Part shown: positions 44,237-52,533 of the stretch, piece by piece
Numbering within the stretch: the stretch's first letter is position 1
Layout: every line of letters begins with the position of its first letter
Assembly: GCA_030446305.1 (NCBI GenBank)
Contig: JASUSA010000002.1
Location: forward strand, 36,506 to 100,505
Source: Clostridiales bacterium
Lineage (GTDB): Bacteria > Bacillota > Clostridia > Peptostreptococcales > Acidaminobacteraceae
Direction: 5' to 3'
DNA length: 64,000 bases
Notes under the pieces: model-generated
Told to the model about the DNA's origin: nothing
Database searches by the model: none
What the model saw: only the letters and a program-made list of their open reading frames with translations
Made by a program: the position numbers and the translations under genes

Positions 44237-44715
44237 TGGCAAAAATTACATTTCGAAAAGCAAAGCGTGATGATGTCGCGTTGATACTATATTTTATTAA
44301 AGAACTTGCATCCTATGAGCACTTGCTGGATGCCGTAGAGGCGACGGAAGCAGGACTTGAACAGTCGCTCTTTGACCAAGGCGCTGCTGAGGTTATCTTT
44401 GTCGCATACGAAGGCGAGGATGTGGGTTTTGCATTATTTTTCCAAAACTATTCAACGTTTGTCGGTGGTGCCGGCATTTATTTGGAAGACCTTTATGTGC
44501 TTGAAACACATCGCGGCAAAGGACTTGGCAAGATGCTCCTGCAGCAGGTTGCTAAAATAGCCGTGGAACGTCATTGCGGCAGATTTGAATGGGCATGTCT
44601 CAACTGGAATGAGCCGTCCATTGCATTTTATAAGCATATGGGGGCTGTACCAATGTCGGATTGGACTGTTTATCGCCTTGAGGGCGAGGCGTTAAAGAAA
44701 CTTTCGATAGGGTGA
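44236..44715 (+). CDS. GNAT family N-acetyltransferase, diamine acetyltransferase-like
   Basis: A 159-residue GNAT protein closest to spermidine/spermine or thialysine acetyltransferases. It shows IKELASYEHLLDAVEATE, YLEDLYVLETHRGKGLGKML (acetyl-CoA loop) and WNEPSIAFYKHMGA. The ATG overlaps the HAD stop (TAATG), so translation is coupled. Confidence 0.87.
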   Translation: MAKITFRKAKRDDVALILYFIKELASYEHLLDAVEATEAGLEQSLFDQGAAEVIFVAYEGEDVGFALFFQNYSTFVGGAGIYLEDLYVLETHRGKGLGKMLLQQVAKIAVERHCGRFEWACLNWNEPSIAFYKHMGAVPMSDWTVYRLEGEALKKLSIG

Positions 44716-44719
44716 TGAG

Positions 44720-45208
44720 ATGTCAGCAATAAAACGAAAAGCATCAAAATCTGCAGCTAAACTGCTGACACATGCCAAGCGATTTGCACCGGCTGTCGGG
44801 CATTTGCTGTCAACACTGGATGTGGTTGAAACAACTGGGAAAATTGTAAAACCCATTGTCGATGATGGCTATTCGAAACAGCGTGAACGCTTGAAGCGCA
44901 TATTTGTTAAACAGGAAAAGCAATTTGAAAGTTATGTTATATGTCATGAAAAGACGGGTATTAAAGAAAGCGGCAGTACTGCGGAGGAAGCCTTGGCGCA
45001 TTTTGTGGAACGCCTTGAAGGGCTTCGAAAATCTCATGTACTCAGTGCCAATGGGAAACGCCGCCGTGCAGAACTCAAATTGATCGAAAGATTGAATACC
45101 ATTGTAAATGATGGCGAGACGATAGAACAGCATCTTTACAGGATTGAAGTTGACCGTCGTTTATTGCCGGCAGTGAAACAGAAACAGTCTAGGAGGCAGT
45201 CAAAATAA
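44720..45208 (+). CDS. Hypothetical basic protein
   Basis: A 162-residue, very basic cytoplasmic protein with no family I recognise. The N- and C-termini are rich in Lys, Arg and Ser (for example MSAIKRKASKSAAKLL and QKQSRRQSK), and the middle looks helical. It starts 4 bp after the acetyltransferase, behind GGGTGATGAG. Its charge hints at nucleic-acid binding, and the next gene is a NYN-domain protein, but this is speculative. Confidence 0.55.
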   Translation: MSAIKRKASKSAAKLLTHAKRFAPAVGHLLSTLDVVETTGKIVKPIVDDGYSKQRERLKRIFVKQEKQFESYVICHEKTGIKESGSTAEEALAHFVERLEGLRKSHVLSANGKRRRAELKLIERLNTIVNDGETIEQHLYRIEVDRRLLPAVKQKQSRRQSK

Positions 45209-45254
45209 AATGGAAAACAGAGGGAGTTTACAGCTCCAACAGGGGAGGATGAGC

Positions 45255-45974
45255 ATGTCGGAAGTAGAAGGCAAAAAGTTGGCCGTACTCATTGACGCAG
45301 ATAATGCACAGGCAACAGTTTGCGGCGAGTTGTTGGCAGAAGTAGCGAAATTTGGCATTGCAAGTGTCAAACGCGCTTATGGAGATTGGACGACATCGAA
45401 TTTAAAGAGCTGGAAAGATTATTTGCACAAATATGCGATTCAGCCCATTCAGCAGTTTAGTTATACACAGGGTAAGAATGCAACCGATTCGGCGCTCATT
45501 ATTGATGCGATGGATTTGCTGCACGAAAGCCGTTTAGATGGTTTTTGCCTTGTTTCATCGGACAGTGATTTTACGAGGCTCGCGACGCGGATCAGAGAAG
45601 CGGGTCTGTTCGTCTATGGATTTGGAGAGGAAAAGACGCCGGAGCCCTTTATTTCGGCTTGTGATAAGTTTATCTATACTGAGATATTGAGAGAGCAAAA
45701 GCATACTGAGGATGAATCTGAAAATGCAAGTTTGAGACAATTGATTACATCAGCAATTGAAGCGGTTTCACGTGATGATGGCTGGGCATTGCTTTCAAGA
45801 GTGGGTGGCCATGTTACAAAAAACAATCCTTCATTTGACCCAAGGAATTATGGCTATGACAAATTGGGCAAGCTGGTTAAAAACCTCAATTATATTGAAA
45901 CGGAAGAAAAAGAATTCAACGATGGTTCTTCCAATGTTCATATTTTTATAAGAGTCATTAACGGCGGTCGATAG
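45255..45974 (+). CDS. NYN-domain (LabA-like) protein with OST-HTH domain
   Basis: A 239-residue protein. The N-terminal NYN/PIN-like domain has the acidic residues of a putative ribonuclease, LIDADNAQ near residue 14, then NATDSALIIDAMDLL and VSSDSDFTRL. The C-terminal region (about 165-235) resembles the OST-HTH/LOTUS RNA-binding fold. It may cleave or bind RNA. The ATG at 45255 follows AGGGGAGG at good spacing; an ATG at 45249 is too close to it. Confidence 0.84.
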   Translation: MSEVEGKKLAVLIDADNAQATVCGELLAEVAKFGIASVKRAYGDWTTSNLKSWKDYLHKYAIQPIQQFSYTQGKNATDSALIIDAMDLLHESRLDGFCLVSSDSDFTRLATRIREAGLFVYGFGEEKTPEPFISACDKFIYTEILREQKHTEDESENASLRQLITSAIEAVSRDDGWALLSRVGGHVTKNNPSFDPRNYGYDKLGKLVKNLNYIETEEKEFNDGSSNVHIFIRVINGGR

Positions 45975-45984
45975 GAGGTACAGG

Positions 45985-46344
45985 ATGTTTTTCGTATTTG
46001 GATTCGGCAAACAGACGATTAAGACGCGATGGGCAGATGAGGTTAGAACATGCCCGCGATGCGGCAATACAAAGAGATGGCCATATAAAAAAATTACGTA
46101 TTGGTTTACGCTATTTTTTATTCCGATTTTGCCTTATCAGGTGAAATACGTTACAGTGTGTCCAATATGCGGTTATTTTGAAACCATTGATCAAGCTGCA
46201 TTTGATGCCGCTTCTGAAGAAGCAGATGATTCGGATAAACCGGTTGGCGTACCACCGCGCACGGGGATGACGGAAGTCCAGCGCCGATTCAATCAAGAGA
46301 TGGCGACGTACGAAAATCAAAAAAAGGATAAAACGGAGCAGTGA
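45985..46344 (+). CDS. Zinc-ribbon protein
   Basis: A 119-residue protein with a zinc ribbon of the zinc_ribbon_15 type: CPRCGNTKRW and, after a hydrophobic loop (YWFTLFFIPILPYQ), CPICGYFE. The C-terminal third is acidic and probably disordered. It starts 10 bp after the NYN gene, behind AGGAGG. The function is unknown. Confidence 0.78.
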   Translation: MFFVFGFGKQTIKTRWADEVRTCPRCGNTKRWPYKKITYWFTLFFIPILPYQVKYVTVCPICGYFETIDQAAFDAASEEADDSDKPVGVPPRTGMTEVQRRFNQEMATYENQKKDKTEQ

Positions 46345-46416
46345 GATAAACGGCATATCATTTTCATTCAGAACAGTGACGATTAAGCATATTGACAATA
46401 CAGATTGGAGAAATAG

Positions 46417-47019
46417 ATGAACAGGAAAATGATAATCGGCATTATGTTAATCGCTGTACTGCTGGCGGGATGCAGTTGTGCGCGTCAAGGTGATGAGGCA
46501 CTTTCTGAAACAGAAACAGGCGTGTCGGCAGAAGTGGAATCTGTCTCTTCAGGAGAGGATGCACAGATGCATGCGAACGGTGAAACAGATGAACAAACGG
46601 ATGAACAAACGGATGAACAAACAGATGTCTACACGATTGCATCACTGGGGATGCAGGACGGTGTTGCCTACGAGGCGATGATTTTTATTGATGCTTTTGA
46701 TGCAGCCGCGCGGACGCTTGCGTTCAATGCAGTTGAGTGGATTGATACACCGGAACGCGCATCCGAAGTGGGCATTGATTACAACAGAGATATGCCTGGC
46801 GGTTTCTATATTTACGATGCGGGAATCGTGCTGGAACAATTGCCGATATCCGATACGCTTTGTTATTATACACTTAATGAATCGACACCGATGAAAGCCG
46901 ATGAACGTGTTTTATGGGAATTTGTCGACTACATGAAGACGGAAGGTTTTAATTATCCATTTAATATTCGAATACTCAATGGTGAAATTACACAGATTGA
47001 ACAGGTGTATTTACCATAA
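46417..47019 (+). CDS. Predicted lipoprotein with acidic repeats
   Basis: A 200-residue exported protein. The signal peptide ends in a lipobox, LLAGC (Cys about residue 20), so it is probably lipid-anchored. A low-complexity linker carries three to four copies of TDEQ encoded by a 12-bp repeat (46582-46625). The remaining 130 residues form a compact domain, including FNAVEWIDTPERASEVG, that I cannot assign. Confidence 0.65.
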   Translation: MNRKMIIGIMLIAVLLAGCSCARQGDEALSETETGVSAEVESVSSGEDAQMHANGETDEQTDEQTDEQTDVYTIASLGMQDGVAYEAMIFIDAFDAAARTLAFNAVEWIDTPERASEVGIDYNRDMPGGFYIYDAGIVLEQLPISDTLCYYTLNESTPMKADERVLWEFVDYMKTEGFNYPFNIRILNGEITQIEQVYLP

Positions 47020-47041
47020 AGGAAAGAGAGGAAACAGATAA

Positions 47042-47296
47042 ATGCGCGATCTCTACGGTGTTCAGCTCGATGATGCTACGCGAAAAACAATTATTTTGGC
47101 ATTTCAGGATTTTTATGAAAACGAAACCGGTGAGACGCTGGGCATGTTTCAAGCAGAGGCGATGGTTGATTTCATGATTGAACGCATTGGTCCCAATGCG
47201 TACAACTTAGCACTCGATCATGTCAGAGGATGGCATCGAAAGAAAATGGAAGATATGGATCTGGAATATGATATGCTCTATCGCAATACGCGATAG
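47042..47296 (+). CDS. DUF2164 family protein
   Basis: An 84-residue protein matching DUF2164, with IGPNAYNLALDHVRGW as a characteristic segment. It is cytoplasmic and of unknown function. It starts 22 bp after the lipoprotein gene, behind AAGAGAGG. A terminator follows at 47318-47353. Confidence 0.78.
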   Translation: MRDLYGVQLDDATRKTIILAFQDFYENETGETLGMFQAEAMVDFMIERIGPNAYNLALDHVRGWHRKKMEDMDLEYDMLYRNTR

Positions 47297-47317
47297 CATT
47301 ATAAAACAAAAACGTTT

Positions 47318-47353
47318 AAAACCAGTGCGGTTAATAAAAAGCACTGGTTTTTT
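47318..47353. terminator. Rho-independent terminator
   Basis: AAACCAGTGC pairs with GCACTGGTTT around an A-rich loop and is followed by T residues. It separates the convergent DUF2164 and AraC genes and may serve both. Confidence 0.85.
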
Positions 47354-47387
47354 ATGTTAATGATAAATGAGGTGATGATTTACAGGA

Positions 47388-48218
47388 TTACATCTCTCTG
47401 CATTTCAAGGCGTATTGTTTGGGTGTTTCCCCATAGTAGGCCTTAAACAGTTTGATGAAGTAGGAAATGTTTTCAAACCCTAAATCAAAGCAGACTTCCG
47501 TCACACTTTTTTCCTTGAGTTTGTGCACGGCAATTTTTAGTTTGACGATATTCTGGTATTCCTTTGGCGTGTAACCGGTTTTGCGCTTAAATATCGTTAC
47601 AAGTGCTGATGAAGAGATTTTTAATTCAGCGGCAATTTCCTTCAAAGTAAACTGGCTGTTGTAAAGGTTATCCATAATTCTTGAAATTGCATAGGCCACG
47701 GGGTCCGTTTGATCCGTCTTGATATAGTGTTTTTTCAAGAGATCATAGACGAGTTCCTGTGAACAGAGATCGACTAAGAACGCTCTGTTGGGATCACTGC
47801 TCATGCATATCTGATTAATGCGTTTAACGGGCATTTCGATACTGTAGAGCTTCTCGCGAATAATGTTCGAATCGTTTTGCTTAAAATCGACATCGTGATT
47901 GAGCTGAATTTTTTTACGGGTATCGTCAATGAGTTTGTCACTGATTTCATACACAATCGCAATGGTTGGATCTTTGATTTCCATGTCCACGCTGGAATTT
48001 GGGGGCAACAGAATAAAGTCAGATGTCGAATAGTCGAATTCATCGCCGTTGTTAATTTTAACGTGCTTTGTTCCCTGAACAATGGTGCAGAGGCGATTGT
48101 ACTGATAAGATTTATAAACCTCTTTATAATTTGGCCTGAGATCGTAATACAAAATCTTTAAGTATTCGGTCTCGTAATCATGGTTTTTTTCAAAACGCCG
48201 ATCAAAGCTTTGAAGCAT
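47388..48218 (-). CDS. AraC family transcriptional regulator
   Basis: A 276-residue regulator with an N-terminal cupin-like ligand domain (about 1-150) and a C-terminal double helix-turn-helix of the AraC type (about 175-275, containing LKEIAAELKISSSALVTIFKR and the late GFENISYFIKLFK). It starts at 48218, after GGAGGG. It is divergent from tupABC, and two 16-bp direct repeats lie between them, so control of tungstate uptake or of itself is a reasonable guess. Confidence 0.9.
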   Translation of the reverse strand: MLQSFDRRFEKNHDYETEYLKILYYDLRPNYKEVYKSYQYNRLCTIVQGTKHVKINNGDEFDYSTSDFILLPPNSSVDMEIKDPTIAIVYEISDKLIDDTRKKIQLNHDVDFKQNDSNIIREKLYSIEMPVKRINQICMSSDPNRAFLVDLCSQELVYDLLKKHYIKTDQTDPVAYAISRIMDNLYNSQFTLKEIAAELKISSSALVTIFKRKTGYTPKEYQNIVKLKIAVHKLKEKSVTEVCFDLGFENISYFIKLFKAYYGETPKQYALKCREM

Positions 48219-48326
48219 AGTACCCTCCCAGATAATGCCCGATTGTCTAGCAACATCATAACATAGAGGCCGTTTATTTTCAATGCGTGTTATAAATATA
48301 GCGCATTTTTATGAAATATAAGTTAG

Positions 48327-48359
48327 TTTTATAATGCAAATGTTTTTATAATGAAAATG
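48327..48359. promoter_or_regulatory. Direct repeats in the AraC-tupA intergenic region
   Basis: TTTTATAATGCAAATG (48327-48342) and TTTTATAATGAAAATG (48344-48359) match at 15 of 16 positions, 17 bp apart. AraC-type proteins bind direct repeats. The TATAAT within each copy could also act as a -10 element. Confidence 0.55.
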
Positions 48360-48407
48360 CATACATAAAGACGTGCATGCAAGTAGAATTATTAAAGGAG
48401 TTGTGGG

Positions 48408-49328
48408 ATGAAAAACAAATTATTATTGGGATTGTTTATAATGGTATTGGTGCTTTCGGGATGTGCCAATACGACAAAGGCAGCAGCGGAATCTTCTACT
48501 GCTGAGACAGCGCCGGCGGTTGTCGAAGCGACAGCAGAAACACCAGACGCATCTGAGAATCAAAGTACAGAAGAAAATACAAGTGATGCTTCAAGCATTA
48601 TCATTGCGACAACCACCAGTACGCGAGACAGTGGGCTGCTGGACGCTATTTTACCGGATTTTCAGGCGAAGACAGGTATTGAGCCGCAAGTGATTGCCGT
48701 TGGGACGGGCAAGGCACTTCAAATGGGCGTTGACGGTGAAGCCGATGTACTGTTGGTACATGCAAAGAGCAGTGAAGAAGCATTTGTCGCAAATGGCGAC
48801 GGTCTTGAACGATTTGATGTGATGTACAATGATTTTGTCATCGTAGGGCCGAAAGGCGATCCGGATGGCCTTAGCGGCGATAATGTTGAAGCGGCGCTGA
48901 AATCAATTTATGAGAAACAGCTTCCTTTTGTTTCAAGGGGCGATGATTCGGGAACACATAAAAAAGAGAAGGCTTTTTGGGAAAGTTATGCGCTGACACC
49001 GGAGGGAGACTGGTATATTTCTGCGGGCAAGGGAATGGGCGATGTGCTTCAAATGGCCAGTGAACTTCAAGCTTATACCATGACAGACCGCGCAACTTAC
49101 TTGGCGCTTCGCGATCACTTGGAACTGGACATTATCGTGGAGGGTGATTCGAATTTATTCAATCAATATGGTGTAATTGCCGTCAATCCCAATAAGAGCG
49201 ATCTGATAAATGCAGAGGGTGCTCAGGCATTTATCGACTGGATTTTATCAGATGATACACAGGCGCTGATTGCTGAATACGGCAAAGAGACGTTTGGTCA
49301 AGCACTCTTTACACCAAATGCAAAATAA
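48408..49328 (+). CDS. tupA: Tungstate ABC transporter, substrate-binding protein TupA
   Basis: A 306-residue lipoprotein. The lipobox LVLSGC places the lipidated Cys at residue 19, followed by a low-complexity linker (about 20-60). The binding domain begins IIIATTTSTRDSGLLDAILP, the TupA signature, and contains SRGDDSGTHKKEK. It captures tungstate outside the cell for TupBC. Molybdate-type specificity cannot be excluded, but the TTTS/RGDDSGTH pattern favours tungstate. The start follows AAAGGAG. Confidence 0.92.
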   Translation: MKNKLLLGLFIMVLVLSGCANTTKAAAESSTAETAPAVVEATAETPDASENQSTEENTSDASSIIIATTTSTRDSGLLDAILPDFQAKTGIEPQVIAVGTGKALQMGVDGEADVLLVHAKSSEEAFVANGDGLERFDVMYNDFVIVGPKGDPDGLSGDNVEAALKSIYEKQLPFVSRGDDSGTHKKEKAFWESYALTPEGDWYISAGKGMGDVLQMASELQAYTMTDRATYLALRDHLELDIIVEGDSNLFNQYGVIAVNPNKSDLINAEGAQAFIDWILSDDTQALIAEYGKETFGQALFTPNAK

Positions 49329-49347
49329 ATTTATGCTGAGGCAGTGA

Positions 49348-50049
49348 ATGACCTATTTTTCGGATAGTTTTAAAGAGGCAATTTCATTATTGACAACATT
49401 CGACCAAGAGGTGTACGGCATTATTTTGCTGTCCCTCTTTGTGTCGTTTTCTTCGACGGTGATTGCAACTGTTATGGGGATACCGCTGGGGTTGACGTTG
49501 GGACTTCGTTCATTTCGCGGTAAAGGGATTGTCACGCGCATTCTCTATACGATGATGAGTTTGCCGCCTGTTGTTGTGGGTTTGGCAGTGGCCATCATCT
49601 TATCTAGGCGTGGTGCGCTGGGCAGTTTCAGGCTGCTGTATACGCCTGCGGCGATGATTATTGCACAGACTGTTTTGGTAACGCCAATTGTCACGGGCAT
49701 CGTCTTTAATGCGGCTAAGGCACATGGTGAAGGCATTAAGCGCGTTTGCAGAACACTGGGCGGCAATGCAGTGGATGTCATCTGGCTGCTGATTGCAGAA
49801 CTGAGAGTTAACTTGCTAATCGCTGTGGTGACGGGATTTGGCAGAGCCGTTTCTGAAGTTGGTGCGGTGATGATCGTCGGCGGGAATATCAAGTATCATA
49901 CGCGCGTCATGACGACTTATATCGCAATGAACAACGGTATGGGTAATTATGCCAAAGCTTTGGCAATGGGGCTCGTGCTTCTGGGAATCTCTTTTCTTGT
50001 CAATACGCTTTTATACCAATTTGGCATGGAGGTTCGAGATGAACATTGA
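49348..50049 (+). CDS. tupB: Tungstate ABC transporter, permease TupB
   Basis: A 233-residue permease with about five or six membrane helices. The coupling motif contacting the ATPase is visible as GRAVSEVGAVMIVGGNIKYH, the EAA-loop variant of this family. It forms the channel with TupC. It starts 19 bp after tupA, behind GAGG, and overlaps tupC by 11 bp. Confidence 0.92.
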   Translation: MTYFSDSFKEAISLLTTFDQEVYGIILLSLFVSFSSTVIATVMGIPLGLTLGLRSFRGKGIVTRILYTMMSLPPVVVGLAVAIILSRRGALGSFRLLYTPAAMIIAQTVLVTPIVTGIVFNAAKAHGEGIKRVCRTLGGNAVDVIWLLIAELRVNLLIAVVTGFGRAVSEVGAVMIVGGNIKYHTRVMTTYIAMNNGMGNYAKALAMGLVLLGISFLVNTLLYQFGMEVRDEH

Positions 50050-50680
50050 GTTAATAAACGTACAAAAATGCTATGGCGATAAATGCGTTCTGGAGATAGA
50101 AGCATTAAATTTGGATAAACAGCAAATATACGGTGTAGTCGGTGAAAACGGTGCCGGTAAATCGACACTGCTAAAATTAATAGCCGGACTGGAGGCGCCA
50201 TCTTCAGGAACCATTGCCTATGATGGCGAATCAATGTCTTCGGCAGTAATCAAACGCATCACCTATGTCAGCCAAACACCTTATTTATTAAAGCGAAGTG
50301 TCTTTGAAAATGTGGCTTATCCGCTTAAAATCAGAAATATGTCGCCTGAACGCTGTAACGAAAAAGTCAAAAATATGTTGGCGATGCTTCAAATTGAATC
50401 GTTGGCCAAACGAAACGCACAAATGCTTTCAGCAGGTGAAACGCAGAAAGTTGCGTTGGCCAGAGCACTTGTATTTGAACCGGATGTCCTCTTGCTCGAT
50501 GAACCAACGGCAAATATTGATCAGGATACAATTGAGTTGATTGAAAGCGTATTGCGCAATCGGCATGGTATGATGACGCTGCATATTTCACATAATCGAG
50601 ATCAGGTTGAACGGCTTTGCGATACGGTGATTAAGCTTTCCGGAGGGCGGCTTGTTCAGGCGGCAATGAAAGGGACTTGA
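50039..50680 (+). CDS. tupC: Tungstate ABC transporter, ATP-binding protein TupC
   Basis: A 213-residue ATPase. Walker A GENGAGKST, signature LSAGETQ and Walker B VLLLDEPT are intact. It drives tungstate import. The ATG at 50039 follows TGGAGGTTCG inside the end of tupB; an in-frame codon at 49949 lies deep in tupB and is not used. It completes the transporter before the cofactor genes. Confidence 0.92.
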   Translation: MNIELINVQKCYGDKCVLEIEALNLDKQQIYGVVGENGAGKSTLLKLIAGLEAPSSGTIAYDGESMSSAVIKRITYVSQTPYLLKRSVFENVAYPLKIRNMSPERCNEKVKNMLAMLQIESLAKRNAQMLSAGETQKVALARALVFEPDVLLLDEPTANIDQDTIELIESVLRNRHGMMTLHISHNRDQVERLCDTVIKLSGGRLVQAAMKGT

Positions 50681-50754
50681 TATCATGTTCCTGTTCTAAT
50701 ACAATACAAGTACGACGCATGAAAGGGAATGCTTGAGACAGAAGGAGGCGGCAC

Positions 50755-51261
50755 ATGTACACAGTAGGCATTATCACGGCAAGTGATAAGGGCGCCAAAG
50801 GCGAGCGGGAAGATAAAAGTGCAGAGGTCATTCGGGAAATGGTTGCTGGCGCAGGCTATTGCGTAGCTGCCTATGAAATTGTACCGGATGAGATGTCGGC
50901 ACTTACAGCCTGTATGATCCGATTTGCAGATGAATTGGGCGTTAATTTGATTTTGACCACTGGTGGGACGGGTTTTAGCAAGCGCGATGTGACGCCTGAG
51001 GCAACACTTGAGGTTATTGAAAGGGAAGCGCGTGGCATTCCGGAAGCCATGCGTCAATTTAGTTTGAATATTACGCCAAAAGCGATGCTTTCAAGAGCTG
51101 TGGCCGGTATTCGCGGCAATACGCTAATCGTCAATTTGCCGGGGAGCCCAAAAGCGGTAAAGGAGCATCTTGGTTTTATTATAGGCCCAATTGAACATGG
51201 GCTTGAAATTCTCATGGGCGATGCCGCTGAATGTGCGGAACCGATGAAACAGGATAAATGA
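50755..51261 (+). CDS. mogA: Molybdopterin adenylyltransferase (MogA/MoaB type)
   Basis: A 168-residue protein of the MogA/MoaB family, which adenylylates molybdopterin before metal insertion. The motif TTGGTGFSKRDVTPEAT and the segment LPGSPKAVKEHLGFI are diagnostic. The start follows GGAGGCGGC. It opens the cofactor block of the operon, 74 bp after tupC. Confidence 0.9.
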   Translation: MYTVGIITASDKGAKGEREDKSAEVIREMVAGAGYCVAAYEIVPDEMSALTACMIRFADELGVNLILTTGGTGFSKRDVTPEATLEVIEREARGIPEAMRQFSLNITPKAMLSRAVAGIRGNTLIVNLPGSPKAVKEHLGFIIGPIEHGLEILMGDAAECAEPMKQDK

Positions 51262-51294
51262 TAGCACACACGCATATGTGAAGGAGACAAGGGT

Positions 51295-52533
51295 ATGGAT
51301 TTTTTTAAGACGTTAACACTGCCTCAAGTATTGTCACATTTGACTGAATCCGGGACAATATCAGCACGTTTTGAGGATGTGCCGCTTTTGGACGCGCTTG
51401 GGCGCATTGCGGCATCTGATTGCCTCGCACCTGAAGATATGCCGATGTTTGACCGCTCGACGGTTGATGGTTATGCTATTATCGGACGTGAAAGTGCCGG
51501 TGCGTCAGAAGCGATTCCTGGTTTTTTCCAAATGGCAGGTGAAAGCCTAATGGGTGAGGCAAATGAACGTCGGATTCAAACAGGGCAGGCCGTTTATGTA
51601 CCAACCGGCGGTATGATTCCACCCGGTGCAGATGCAATGGTCATGATTGAGTATACAGAGAAGATGGATCATGAAACGCTATTGGTTTATAAGCCGTCCC
51701 CGCCGGGTGCGCACATCTCCTACCGCGGTGATGATATGCGAAAAGGTGAGATAGTCGTCGCCGCAGGACGACGCATTGATGCCTATGATATTGGCATGCT
51801 GGCGGGAGCTGGCTATGATGCAGTTCGCGTTTTCAAAAAACCTCGTGTTGCGGTTATTTCAACGGGTGATGAAGTGAGAGATGCGGGCGAAACGATTCGA
51901 TTCGGGCAAATCTACGATGTCAACGGTTATACCGTTTCTGCCCGCCTAATGGCGCTTGGCTGTGATGTTGTTGTGAAAGCACTGGTCAAGGATGATTACG
52001 AAATGCTCAGAGAGACGGTTCAAACCAGCTTGGCGAAAGCGGATATTGTCATCCTCTCAGGCGGGAGTTCTGTCGGTACGCGGGATTTCACAGCGCGTGT
52101 CATTGAATCCTTTGAAGGCGGCCGGCTCATTACACACGGTATTGCTATAAAACCAGGCAAACCGACGATTGTCGGGAAAATAGGCGATCAGTTTATCATT
52201 GGATTGCCGGGGCACCCGGCATCGGCGCTGATTATTTTTAATGCAGTGGTTCAGCCGCTCATTTACCATTTGATGTCGCATGTGCCGACGCCGTTTGTCA
52301 TTGAAGCAGTATTGTCAGAAAACGTTCACGCATCTCCGGGGAAAGATACGTTTCAAATGGTTCAGCTTTATCGCGAAGCGTCATCTTGGCACTGCAGGCC
52401 CATTTATGCAAAATCGGGCATGATGTCGCTGCTTGCATCGGCTTCGGGGTATATTCACATGACAAATGAAAAAGAGGGATTGGCGTCGGGGACAGTTGTC
52501 GACGTTTATCTGCTGCAAGAGGTGCGCCTATGA
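51295..52533 (+). CDS. moeA: Molybdopterin molybdenumtransferase MoeA
   Basis: A 412-residue MoeA of normal length, which inserts molybdate or tungstate into adenylylated molybdopterin. Visible features are DRSTVDGYA near residue 45, VPTGGMIPPGADAMVMIEY, the MoCF-like segment SGGSSVGTRDF, and GIAIKPGKPT with GLPGHPASA. The start follows AAGGAGAC. It overlaps the second moeA gene by 4 bp (ATGA). Confidence 0.93.
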   Translation: MDFFKTLTLPQVLSHLTESGTISARFEDVPLLDALGRIAASDCLAPEDMPMFDRSTVDGYAIIGRESAGASEAIPGFFQMAGESLMGEANERRIQTGQAVYVPTGGMIPPGADAMVMIEYTEKMDHETLLVYKPSPPGAHISYRGDDMRKGEIVVAAGRRIDAYDIGMLAGAGYDAVRVFKKPRVAVISTGDEVRDAGETIRFGQIYDVNGYTVSARLMALGCDVVVKALVKDDYEMLRETVQTSLAKADIVILSGGSSVGTRDFTARVIESFEGGRLITHGIAIKPGKPTIVGKIGDQFIIGLPGHPASALIIFNAVVQPLIYHLMSHVPTPFVIEAVLSENVHASPGKDTFQMVQLYREASSWHCRPIYAKSGMMSLLASASGYIHMTNEKEGLASGTVVDVYLLQEVRL

